A DNA stretch of 64,000 nucleotides from JBBQYD01 sp942493075 (GTDB lineage: Bacteria > Verrucomicrobiota > Verrucomicrobiia > Limisphaerales > UBA8199): the NCBI GenBank assembly GCA_942493075.1, contig OW818681.1:4216001-4280000 (forward strand), given 5' to 3'. The stretch's first letter is position 1; each line of letters begins with the position of its first letter. The translations under genes were made by a program, and so were the position numbers. The notes beneath the pieces were generated by a model. The model saw only the letters and a list, made by a program, of their open reading frames with translations, did no database searches and had not been told where the DNA came from. Positions 8,728 through 17,112 of the stretch are shown piece by piece.

Positions 8728-11055
8728 TTAGCGGTTTCTTTTACCGGCCAACTCTGGGGCCAGTGGTTCAACGAGCAGGGCCAGATCTATGAACTGTCCC
8801 CCGCCTGTTTGGTGTGTGTGCACTGCTAAAGTGTTTTTGCCCTTCTTCAAGGCTCGTCTCAGGTTTTCCGTGACGTCAAAAACATTGTAAGCCGTAGAAA
8901 ACCCGGAGCGCTTCCAAATGAGCTGGCCGTTGACGAAGACCTCGGTGTCTTCATCGTAAAAGATGACCAGCGCTGCGGTCTTAAGACCAGCGTCATCCGC
9001 CACGAATTGCTGCCGCAGCCAGATGTCACTCGTATTCCAGGGGGTCAGGACATTCGGCAGCTCATTCCCGAAGGGCGCCTGAGAAACCTGCCAATTCTTG
9101 TCCGAGAATGCTTCAGTCATCCAATTTGTTGCGGGTGCGGTAAGGGTAAAACGATATGGTTGTGACTTCCCCTCATCAACCCTTGCGCCCACAAGCACGT
9201 TCCAGTTCTTCACAGGCGCCGCTACCGGCGCGGGGGCGCTCGGCCCGGTCTTCTCGTAGGCCGCGGGTCGCGAAGTGATCGCATGCAACCGTTCCAGATC
9301 AAACTTTGGACGGCGGTCATAATAGAAAAGCCCGTTCTGCTCTTGCTCAACATCAGTGAGCTGCGTGTAGCAGAAACCGAACAGGTTAGGGTTATCGAGC
9401 AGTGCGCTGACCAAACCCTCATACCGTTGATAGAATTCGTCCAGGGTCTTGGGCCCTGATCCGTATCCCCAACCGCCGTCGGCTTTGCCCCAAACGGTGC
9501 CGCCAAACTCGCTGACCATGAATGGAACTCCTAGCTCTTCGCGGCTCGAGTTTGAGGTCGGGTACCTTGCAGGAACCTGCAACCCTTGGGTGGCTGCAAA
9601 GAAGTCCTCCCAGCGTTGCTTAAACGTGGCCGGGTCCTGGTTGTAATCATGGTCATCCCGGACTTCTGCGTCCTTCATCGTGTGAGTCCAACCACTCGTC
9701 TCAAAAACCGGGCGAGTAGGGTCAATGACGCGCGTTTGCCGAACTACCAGGTTTTGCAGCTCACCGGCTGCCGCAGGAGTCTCGTTGAAAGGGCACCAAC
9801 CGACAATGGATGGATGGTTCCGATCCCTGAGAAGGATCTCGGTCCATTCGTTGATATAATTGGGATGGCTCTCCGACCGGAAACCGTAACCCCAATTGGG
9901 AAACTCGCCCCAGACCAGGTAACCAAGTTTGTCCGCCCAATATAGAAAGCGCGGCTCAAACACCTTTTGGTGCAGGCGCGCGCCGTTAAACCCGGCTGCC
10001 ATTGACCGCTCGATATCTTTGCGAAGCTCATCATCAGACGGAGCGGTCCAAATCCCATCGGGATAAAAACCCTGATCCAGTATCAGACGTTGGAACACGC
10101 GCTTGCCGTTGATGAGAATGGAGCGGCCCTCGATTGAGACTTTCCTCAAGCCGAAGTAACTGCTCACCTGATCGACGGGGGTTCCCTTTCGAGTAAGAGT
10201 CAGTTTCAGATCATAAAGGAAGGGGGCGCCCGGTTCCCAAAGCACTTTCTTATTCAGATCGATGACAAGGCGATGGTTGCGCCAGGCAACCGGACAGGAC
10301 ACGTGCCCCGCGAGTTTGCCATCCGCCCAGGCCTCTGCCGTCAGTTGCAGGTCTTTGTCGTTGCCATTGACACCTGCCTCGATCAACACTCGCGACTGGT
10401 CGGGGTCCGGGACAATTGAAATGCTATCGACGAAGGTCGTTCCTACCGCCTCCAGCCAGACCGGCTGCCAGATCCCAGTCGTGCGGGTGTAAACACACCC
10501 CTCGCTGACCGTGTGGGTTTGTTTGCCAGTCGGCTGCCGTCCGCTGGCGGTATCGTCAAGCACGCGGACTACCACTTCATTCGTTCCATCCTTAACCATG
10601 CGGGTGACCTCAAAATGGAAGGCAACACTGCCGCCAATATGCGAACCGGCCAACTGCCCATTCACCCAAACCCACGCCTGATAGTCGATGGCCCCGAAAT
10701 GGAGAAGCAACCTTTTACCTTTGAGATTATTGGGAACTTCGAAATGGCGGCGGTACCAGGTGTGTTTCATCAGCCCATAGTGGCCAACCCCCGAGAGCTT
10801 GCTTTCCGGAGCAAACGGAACGGTGATCTTCGCGGCTAGATCCTTGCCGGTGGACAGCCCACGGACGCTTCCGTTGCCCTGCTCATCGATTTCGAACTGC
10901 CACTCGCCATTCAGGCTGACCCAGCTTTCGCGGAACGCATCGGGACGTGGATGCTCGGGGCGAGGAATGGCGGCGACTAAGGTTGCGGCCAACGCCAGAA
11001 AACCTAGCAGCGCGACCCAACGGCATTTGACATTAATTCTCCATGCAGCAGACAT
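8728..11055 (-). CDS. Secreted glycoside hydrolase family 2 protein (beta-galactosidase/beta-glucuronidase type)
   Basis: 775 residues from ATG 11055; an in-frame ATG at 11085 is also possible. A signal peptide is present (WVALLGFLALAATLVAAIP). The GH2 order is visible: an N-terminal jelly roll (WVSLNGEWQFEID, WYRRHFEVP, VNGQLAGSHIGG), an immunoglobulin-like linker, then the TIM barrel. The acid/base glutamate is in CPFNETP (about residue 425) and the nucleophile in MVSEFGG (about residue 516). After the barrel comes the roughly 140-residue C-terminal module (DIWLRQQF, YDEDTEVFVNG, TGGGQFIDLA). The exact sugar specificity cannot be read; the shared GWTHTM/ETSGW context fits the broad beta-galactosidase/beta-mannosidase/beta-glucuronidase pool. 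It lies 135 bp after the pseudopilin gene and 19 bp before the DUF4965 enzyme. Confidence 0.9.
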   Translation of the reverse strand: MSAAWRINVKCRWVALLGFLALAATLVAAIPRPEHPRPDAFRESWVSLNGEWQFEIDEQGNGSVRGLSTGKDLAAKITVPFAPESKLSGVGHYGLMKHTWYRRHFEVPNNLKGKRLLLHFGAIDYQAWVWVNGQLAGSHIGGSVAFHFEVTRMVKDGTNEVVVRVLDDTASGRQPTGKQTHTVSEGCVYTRTTGIWQPVWLEAVGTTFVDSISIVPDPDQSRVLIEAGVNGNDKDLQLTAEAWADGKLAGHVSCPVAWRNHRLVIDLNKKVLWEPGAPFLYDLKLTLTRKGTPVDQVSSYFGLRKVSIEGRSILINGKRVFQRLILDQGFYPDGIWTAPSDDELRKDIERSMAAGFNGARLHQKVFEPRFLYWADKLGYLVWGEFPNWGYGFRSESHPNYINEWTEILLRDRNHPSIVGWCPFNETPAAAGELQNLVVRQTRVIDPTRPVFETSGWTHTMKDAEVRDDHDYNQDPATFKQRWEDFFAATQGLQVPARYPTSNSSREELGVPFMVSEFGGTVWGKADGGWGYGSGPKTLDEFYQRYEGLVSALLDNPNLFGFCYTQLTDVEQEQNGLFYYDRRPKFDLERLHAITSRPAAYEKTGPSAPAPVAAPVKNWNVLVGARVDEGKSQPYRFTLTAPATNWMTEAFSDKNWQVSQAPFGNELPNVLTPWNTSDIWLRQQFVADDAGLKTAALVIFYDEDTEVFVNGQLIWKRSGFSTAYNVFDVTENLRRALKKGKNTLAVHTHQTGGGQFIDLALLVEPLAPELAGKRNR

Positions 11056-11150
11056 ATTTGGTAAAGACACAGACGTTATTGGCATCCCACAAGCAGTGCG
11101 ATTCTTTTCGAGTGCTTGCCAACACCCATTCTTTCGAGCTTCTTAAGAAC

Positions 11151-11176
11151 AATAGGCGCCCGTTAGAAGACGCCTA
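11151..11176 (-). terminator. Possible rho-independent terminator after the pseudopilin gene
   Basis: On the minus strand TAGGCG and CGCCTA form a stem with a 12-nt loop, followed by TTGTTCTT. It begins 15 bp after the pseudopilin stop at 11191. The stem is only 6 bp and the T-run is interrupted, so termination may be partial and allow read-through into the GH2 gene. Confidence 0.45.
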
Positions 11177-11190
11177 GGGGGCCGACATCC

Positions 11191-12003
11191 TCACTCTTCG
11201 ACTTTTGCAGCTTCAGCCGCGTTATAAGGCCAATCAGCAATTTCCCAATGCGGCTTGTTGTCGTTATTCCACTTGGAGCGCCAGAACTCATTGCGCGGGT
11301 TGATGACATCCTTGCGCAAGGGCTTCTCAGCATGACCATCGGCAAATAGCAAATCCGTTCGCCCGCCATGCCGGCTGGAGGGCCATTGATCGCGTTGGTT
11401 CGGGTCTAGATTCGCTTCCCAGGTCGGGTTTTGTTTCCTGGCCTGGCTGCACCCAAGGACGATCATGTTTGCCGGGCTCTTTACTGAGGCATCAGAGAGC
11501 ACTCCTTTAAAGTGGGTTCCATCAACGTCACCCCCCAATCCTAACTGTGGTCTCGCGCCAATATCGATTCCCCAATCATTCAGAGCCATCGAAAAACGCG
11601 AAGCTGGGGTCACCGCCCACCGGTCATTACCCTGTCCAAGGGTCTTGTTAATATTCGTATCCCACGAACTCTCGGCTGCTGCGCTTGGGCAGCTAAAAAC
11701 CTTCCGGTTATTCCCAGCAGTAGTGAAGATCCGGTCCATCCACACATACCGATTCGAAACAAAGGAATAAGATCCGGGGTAGACCTTGTTATCGGTCACA
11801 TACATGAGCAGGGCCAGGCCGACTTGCCTCTGATTGTTCATGCATGCGGTTTGCTTTGCTTTCAGTTTCGCTTTAGCTAAAGCCGGCAGCAGCATTGCAG
11901 CCAGAATGGCAATGATCGCGATGACGACTAATAATTCGATGAGAGTGAAAGCTTTGAAACTCTGCCGGGCGCCTGGGACGGGTGCCGGCTTCGTGCAGTT
12001 CAT
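11191..12003 (-). CDS. Type II secretion pseudopilin (prepilin N-terminal methylation domain, DUF1559-like)
   Basis: 270 residues from ATG 12003; a TTG at 12045 is in frame but unlikely. The prepilin leader ends at a basic/neutral stretch before KAFTLIELLVVIAIIAIL, and the typical continuation AAMLLPALAKAK follows. Cleavage is expected just before the F, with E at mature position 5. The globular part has 'CMNNQRQVGLALLMYVTDN' and a late RHGGRTDLLFADGHAEK segment, the 'H-x9-DG' feature of the large Verrucomicrobia/Planctomycetes pseudopilin family. Such genes are abundant in these phyla; most have no known partner. Its location between two GH2 genes, with a 21-bp palindromic motif 51 bp upstream of its start, suggests expression with the polysaccharide enzymes. 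Confidence 0.9.
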   Translation of the reverse strand: MNCTKPAPVPGARQSFKAFTLIELLVVIAIIAILAAMLLPALAKAKLKAKQTACMNNQRQVGLALLMYVTDNKVYPGSYSFVSNRYVWMDRIFTTAGNNRKVFSCPSAAAESSWDTNINKTLGQGNDRWAVTPASRFSMALNDWGIDIGARPQLGLGGDVDGTHFKGVLSDASVKSPANMIVLGCSQARKQNPTWEANLDPNQRDQWPSSRHGGRTDLLFADGHAEKPLRKDVINPRNEFWRSKWNNDNKPHWEIADWPYNAAEAAKVEE

Positions 12004-12053
12004 GGTATTTCGATCAGCCACAAACCAAACATAACTGAGAATCAACCCCCAAG

Positions 12054-12074
12054 CATGTCACATGTCTGGGTGAC
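12054..12074. repeat. 21-bp repeated motif, copy 2, upstream of the pseudopilin
   Basis: CATGTCACATGTCTGGGTGAC, with the left 11 bp a perfect odd palindrome (CATGT-C-ACATG). The copy at 6111-6131 differs at two positions. Both copies sit just downstream of a secreted-enzyme gene and upstream of a surface/secretion gene in the same direction, which is compatible with an operator or processing site. Confidence 0.5.
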
Positions 12075-12118
12075 AGGGCGTAGCTTGTCGTGGGTCGGAT
12101 ACCCCGCGAACCGGCGTC

Positions 12119-14380
12119 TTAGAAGCTTTCCATGGAAGACCACATCCCGGCATCTATGTACTGCCCACCGGAAGTTTGATGGCAGTAGATCGCGATAACA
12201 TTCCGTCCGGGTTTCAGAGTTTTGAGTGCTGCCGGGGCGATCTGGAATTCAACGTAGCTGGTGGAAAAGCCGCGGGTGCTCACGGCAGGTACGCCGTTGA
12301 TGTAGACCTCCGAATCTTCGTCGTGGTACATGGTTAAGAACGAAGGCGGTTTGAAACCGGGCGGAAGCACAAACTCCCGCCGGAGCCAGATATCAGAACC
12401 GCTCCAGAGTGTTCGAGTAACGGAGCCGGGCGGCTGAGCCGTTCCGAATCCGCCATCCCCGGTTGGCCACTGGCTGGCATCGTACTCGGGCTGCATCCAG
12501 TCGAAATCAGGCGCGTTGGTCGTATATGCCCAAACATAGGCGCCGTCCCGTGCGTCAGGAAGCAGTTTGGGAGGATGCACATTCGCAGTCTGCACGCGCA
12601 GTGGGTCCATCTTCAAAATCTCGCGGTCGTATGTGAGGAATCCATTGCACTCAGTCTCCACATCGGCCAACTGGGTATATACGGCTGCGGCTAGTCCCTT
12701 TTCTTTCTGAAATTTCCAAACCTTTTCCAGAAGGAGCAAATACTCGGCAGTCAGCTTCTCGGGATTTGGGAAAAGCTGGTAGCCCCACGGCTGGCGGTTT
12801 TGCCAGGTATGGTTGGTGATCCCCAGGCCCAACCCGCCAAATTCGCCGAGCACGGCCGCCCGCACAGGTTCAGTTGCGGGAGCCATCGGCGCCGGGTAGC
12901 TGTGCAAATCCACTACATCCCCCACCTTCAGATCGGTCCAACCGCTTGCGCTGTTTACCAAACGGCTCGGATCGATGCTCTTGATCCGTCGTGTCAGACG
13001 CTCAGTATCGAATTGCCCCCAGCCTTCATTGAACAGTACCCAGAGGATTATGGAAGGATGATTGGCCTTTTGATCCAACAACCGCGTGAGTTCCACCTCG
13101 AACTGGCGCCTTCCAATCTCTGAGGTGTTGTTGGCGCTCGGCATGTCTTGCCAAACCAGGAGACCCAGCTTGTCAGCCCAATAATACCATCGGTCGGGCT
13201 CAACTTTAACGTGCTTCCGAACCATGTTAAACCCCAGCCTCTTCGCCGTCTCCAGATCATAGCGGAGAGCCTCATCTGCTGGCGCCGTATAAAGACCATC
13301 GGGCCAAAAACCCTGGTCAAGCACCCCCATTTGAAACATGGGCTCGCCATTCAGGAATAATCGGCGCGCCCCTATGGCATCCGTGCCGACCTGGATTTCC
13401 CGAAGGCCAAAGTAACTTTCCACGCGGTCTTGAATTTTGTCCCCGCGCAACAGTCGCACCGATGCCTGGTATAAATTGGGGTGTGACGGACTCCACGGAT
13501 GGCTTTCCTTTAAGCTGATGTTCATGGCGGCTCCCGGGGTTCCGCTGGCACGGCCCATTTCCTTTCCGTTAAAAGAAAGTATTACATCAGCCTGAAGTTG
13601 GTCATCCAGGCTGCTGGAAAGCACCGTGACTCGAACCAAGGGCCCGGCTAGCTCAGTATTGAACGTGAGGCCCTGAATGTGATCCGCAGCCACGGGCTCC
13701 AACCATACCGTCTGCCAGATCCCTGACGAAGAGGTATAGAAGATATTCTCCACTTTGCGAGACTGCTTGCCACGCGGTTGGTCGCCTTCGGTTGGATCAT
13801 TAACTCCCACCACCAATTCATTCGCACTGTCCCAGCTCACATGCTGGGTGATATCGAACGAAAAGGCATCATACCCGCCCCTATGAACTCCCACTGCCTG
13901 TCCATTTATGAATACATGGGTCATCCAATCCACACCCCCAAAATGGAGTTTAATTCTTTGATCACGCCACTCCGCCGGGATGGTAAACTTGCGGCGATAC
14001 CACAGCGTGCTGCTCTCGCTTAAAGGCTGGCTGACTCCTGAGAGATAAGATTCCACAGGAAATGGAACACGAATGCGGCCATCAAAACCGTCTGGAGGTC
14101 TCGTGGAATTCTCTGCGATCTGATAGTCCCACCATCCATTCAGGTTGAGCCAGGCCGTCCGAACAAGCTGTGGCCGGGGATAATCTGGCAGAGGGGGATT
14201 CGTTGAAGCCATCGCCGTCCAACGGGTGACCAGCGGTTCACTTCCGGGAGCACTGACAACCTTGTCCGGGAGGAGGAACAAGGCACACCAAATCCAGATA
14301 CAGGAACCGCTAAAGAGACCTATTCTGCGGAAGAATTCACACGCCCTGGCTTTGGGCTGGCGCAGTTTTGCATGGCTCAT
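12119..14380 (-). CDS. Secreted glycoside hydrolase family 2 protein
   Basis: 753 residues from ATG 14380, preceded by AGGAAAA at a suitable distance; a GTG 27 bp upstream is an alternative. The N-terminus is basic and then hydrophobic (GSCIWIWCALFLLP), consistent with an export signal. The GH2 sugar-binding jelly roll (WLNLNGWWDYQI, LWYRRKFTIP, VFINGQAVGVHRGGYDAF) precedes an Ig-like domain and a TIM barrel. The acid/base is E in WVLFNEGWG (about residue 452), the nucleophile E in VLGEFGG (about residue 513). The C-terminus carries the IWLRREF / YHDEDSEVYING / GGQYIDAG module also seen on two neighbours. It is the promoter-proximal gene of the minus-strand run and about 340 bp from the divergent gene at 14718. 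Confidence 0.9.
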   Translation of the reverse strand: MSHAKLRQPKARACEFFRRIGLFSGSCIWIWCALFLLPDKVVSAPGSEPLVTRWTAMASTNPPLPDYPRPQLVRTAWLNLNGWWDYQIAENSTRPPDGFDGRIRVPFPVESYLSGVSQPLSESSTLWYRRKFTIPAEWRDQRIKLHFGGVDWMTHVFINGQAVGVHRGGYDAFSFDITQHVSWDSANELVVGVNDPTEGDQPRGKQSRKVENIFYTSSSGIWQTVWLEPVAADHIQGLTFNTELAGPLVRVTVLSSSLDDQLQADVILSFNGKEMGRASGTPGAAMNISLKESHPWSPSHPNLYQASVRLLRGDKIQDRVESYFGLREIQVGTDAIGARRLFLNGEPMFQMGVLDQGFWPDGLYTAPADEALRYDLETAKRLGFNMVRKHVKVEPDRWYYWADKLGLLVWQDMPSANNTSEIGRRQFEVELTRLLDQKANHPSIILWVLFNEGWGQFDTERLTRRIKSIDPSRLVNSASGWTDLKVGDVVDLHSYPAPMAPATEPVRAAVLGEFGGLGLGITNHTWQNRQPWGYQLFPNPEKLTAEYLLLLEKVWKFQKEKGLAAAVYTQLADVETECNGFLTYDREILKMDPLRVQTANVHPPKLLPDARDGAYVWAYTTNAPDFDWMQPEYDASQWPTGDGGFGTAQPPGSVTRTLWSGSDIWLRREFVLPPGFKPPSFLTMYHDEDSEVYINGVPAVSTRGFSTSYVEFQIAPAALKTLKPGRNVIAIYCHQTSGGQYIDAGMWSSMESF

Positions 14381-14717
14381 CGGGGTTTTCCTGCCAAGCG
14401 CGGGCACAGTCGTCGGTGTTAAGCGCCAACGCTATCCGGCACCCGGAAATATTAACGACCATGCAGCAGTGTGCCCAGCAAAATCAGCTCAAGAGGCGGT
14501 TCTCGTGGCCTCTCATGAAAGACCGTTCCGTTTTAGGACAGCCCTGTCTCGAACACAATGACTGCTGCCCTGATCCAAACAGATGCAAAAAATGTGGAAT
14601 CAGCGGAAGGACCAAAAATTCAGGGTTTTTGCCAGGTTGACGGCATTTCTCTCGGCTCAAAGAAGGTGATTGGCAATCAAAATGCAATAGGCGTCTTGAA
14701 ATTGGAAGTGAAGACGC
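14381..14717. other. Divergent intergenic region between GH2 gene and fibronectin-domain protein
   Basis: No convincing coding sequence is present. It must hold the divergent promoters of the GH2 gene at 14380 and the gene at 14718, but I could not assign clear -35/-10 boxes. The only structure seen is the hairpin directly next to the 14718 start codon. Confidence 0.5.
14691..14717 (+). promoter_or_regulatory. Hairpin abutting the start codon at 14718
   Basis: GCGTCTT (14691-14697) and AAGACGC (14711-14717) are perfect inverted repeats with a 13-nt loop containing GGAAG, the only purine-rich ribosome-binding candidate. The ATG follows immediately. In mRNA this would put the ribosome-binding site in a loop and clamp the start, which suggests translational control. 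Confidence 0.4.
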
Positions 14718-17030
14718 ATGTTCTCAGAAATAGCCAAGCATAACCGAGCCGGTTGGAATCGAATCGCGCGGCTGATTTGCCTGGCGTTCACCCTGATGGC
14801 CAACACGGTTACAGCCACGCAGAACGTGTCGCTGGCGTGGGATGCCAGCCCAGATCCGGATGTCGTAGGATACTTTATCTATTACGGAGGAGCCGCTTGT
14901 GACTTCACCAACCGCATCTCCGTGGGAAACCTCACCTCGGCGACGATTAGCAATCTCGTTGAACGCCGAACTTACTTCTTCGCCGCCACTGCCCGTAATA
15001 CCAGTGGGCTGGAGAGTGATTTCTCGAACGAGGTAAGTTATACGGTCCCTGCCGCACCGCTGATCAATCAGCCCCCCACCATGGATTCGATTGCGGATGC
15101 ATGCTTCCCTGAGGATGCGAGAGGCTGCACGATTTCGCTTACGGGCATCTCTCCGGGCAATACCAATGAGTCCCAGACCCTAGTCATCACTGCGACTTCG
15201 TCCAACCCGGCTTTGCTCCCAGCCCCCACCATCGTTTACACCAGCCCGCAGTCCACTGGAAAACTGCTTCTAGCGCCTGCCCGAGACGCTTCCGGAGTGG
15301 CTACAGTAACCGTCACCGTGGATGACGGCCAGCCAGTTAACAATAAGGCAACCCAGTCTTTCTCGGTCACAGTATTGCCGGTCAATGATCGCCCCTACCT
15401 GGCGGAAATCCCAAATCTCACCCTCGCCCAGGGCGCAACGCCGCAGACTCTGACTCTGCTTAACATCCATTCAGGTGCGGCAAATGAGCCACAGTCGCTC
15501 ACCATCAAAGCTGTGTCCTCCAACCCCGCGTTGATTCCGGCCCCAGTGGTCACCTATACCTCACCCTCGCGCATGGCGATTCTACGGCTGGCGCCGGCCC
15601 CAGCCAAATCCGGGAGTGCCGAGATCATCGTCACCTTGGAGGATGGTCAATCTGAAAACGGGCTCTTCTGCCGCAGCTTCCGTGTTGAGGTCGCTGCTTC
15701 AAATTCCCCACCCGTCATTTCACCCATCGCTTATCAGACGACCTTCCCCGGGCGTCTGCTCCCGCCGATTCCGTTCGCCGTTTACGACCGCGAAACGATT
15801 GTCTCCGAGCTCGAACTCAGTGTTACAAGCGACAATCCCGCGGTGCTATCTGCTTCAGCCCTTGCCATCGGCGGATCAGGGACCGATCGATACCTCACCG
15901 TCGCATCAGCTCCCAAATCCGTAGGAAGGGCAACCATCACCGTCCTGGTGTCCGATGGCGCACTGAGCACTTCCAGCAGCTTTACCGTGGTTGTCTCACG
16001 CCCGGTGGAATCTTCCGAAAACGCTGCGGCAGGCAACCCAGTGGATCAACCCTTTTCCGCTGCATCCTTGTCCAGTGGCAAACATACTTTCGCTGGATTG
16101 TTTTTTGAGACCAACAAAATCCGTCAACACAGCTCCGGCTACCTAACGCTCTCTACAAGCCGGAAAGGCAAGTATTCCGGTTACGCGCAGCTCGGATCAA
16201 AACGCCACAGCTTCCTCGGCGCACTCGATGCGGAAAGTCGTGGAACAAATTCTCTCAAGCGCGGGGAGTTTGGGCTCTCATTCCAACTACTGGCGGACGG
16301 CAGGCTTGCCGGGCAAGTTACCAGCGGTGACTGGGTAGCCCAGCTTGAGGGCTCAGTGACCCGATCAGGATCGGAGCGCCAGACGGCGAAAGCCATGACG
16401 CTCGTCTTGCCAGGAGGTGGCGACGGGACCTCTGCCCCAGCCGGCCACGGCTATGCAACTCTCCAGTTCAAGCCAACGGGCAGAGTGACCATTCTCAGCC
16501 AACTAGCCGATGGTACCCGGTCCGTTTCCAGCCTATGGATGCCAAAGGATCAGATCCTGGCCTGGTATGCGCCGCTCTACTCCGGCACAGGCTCGCTAAT
16601 GAGCTGGCTTCAGATCACCAATAACGAAATCGGCGGCCTGGTGAACTGGATCAAGCCGGACGCGACCAAAACCAGGCTCTATTCGGGAGGATTTGAGAGC
16701 CAGAGTCAGGCGACAGGATCAGTGTTTTTGAAAACCAACAGCGCGGCAGGCCTACTTCAAGCGACTACTGCACGACTTACCTTTAATGGTCAGGGCGTGG
16801 CACTCACCAATCAGGTCTCCCTTGCAAGCCAGGTGAAAAATGTTGGACCTGGCAAGATGAGCGTGTCTCTCAACCGGAACAACGGGGTATTCAGTGGAAC
16901 AGTCATGATTCCAGGCCAGTCGAAGCCGGGCCGGTTCCGGGGGATCATCTTGCAGGACCAACTCATGGGTTTCGGTTACCTGCCGATTGACGATCACACG
17001 GTGCCGGTAACTTTTGAACCGCTTCCATAA
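14718..17030 (+). CDS. Exported fibronectin type III and Ig/cadherin-like repeat protein
   Basis: 770 residues. The N-terminus has a basic stretch and hydrophobic core (LICLAFTLMANTVTA), an export signal. Residues about 37-115 read as a fibronectin type III domain (VSLAWDASPDPDVVGYFIYYG ... YFFAATARNTSGLES). Two to three Ig/cadherin-like repeats of about 100 residues follow, each with 'SSNPALLPAP' or 'SSNPALIPAP' and 'VTVDDGQ' or 'VTLEDGQ' strands. The last 300 or so residues form beta-rich repeats (HTFAGLFFE, GYLTLSTSRKGKYSGYAQLG, FSGTVMIPGQSKPGRFRG) without a recognised family name. No catalytic motif is visible, so a surface or extracellular binding role is inferred. Short spacing (82 bp) to the next exported gene suggests one transcript. 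Confidence 0.75.
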   Translation: MFSEIAKHNRAGWNRIARLICLAFTLMANTVTATQNVSLAWDASPDPDVVGYFIYYGGAACDFTNRISVGNLTSATISNLVERRTYFFAATARNTSGLESDFSNEVSYTVPAAPLINQPPTMDSIADACFPEDARGCTISLTGISPGNTNESQTLVITATSSNPALLPAPTIVYTSPQSTGKLLLAPARDASGVATVTVTVDDGQPVNNKATQSFSVTVLPVNDRPYLAEIPNLTLAQGATPQTLTLLNIHSGAANEPQSLTIKAVSSNPALIPAPVVTYTSPSRMAILRLAPAPAKSGSAEIIVTLEDGQSENGLFCRSFRVEVAASNSPPVISPIAYQTTFPGRLLPPIPFAVYDRETIVSELELSVTSDNPAVLSASALAIGGSGTDRYLTVASAPKSVGRATITVLVSDGALSTSSSFTVVVSRPVESSENAAAGNPVDQPFSAASLSSGKHTFAGLFFETNKIRQHSSGYLTLSTSRKGKYSGYAQLGSKRHSFLGALDAESRGTNSLKRGEFGLSFQLLADGRLAGQVTSGDWVAQLEGSVTRSGSERQTAKAMTLVLPGGGDGTSAPAGHGYATLQFKPTGRVTILSQLADGTRSVSSLWMPKDQILAWYAPLYSGTGSLMSWLQITNNEIGGLVNWIKPDATKTRLYSGGFESQSQATGSVFLKTNSAAGLLQATTARLTFNGQGVALTNQVSLASQVKNVGPGKMSVSLNRNNGVFSGTVMIPGQSKPGRFRGIILQDQLMGFGYLPIDDHTVPVTFEPLP

Positions 17031-17112
17031 TCCCGCCTGTGGGCACGTGGGTGGCGCGCTTGCAGCACAACGGGTTTTCCTCTACCGTTCGGCTGCCTAA
17101 GAAAGCTCGTTC

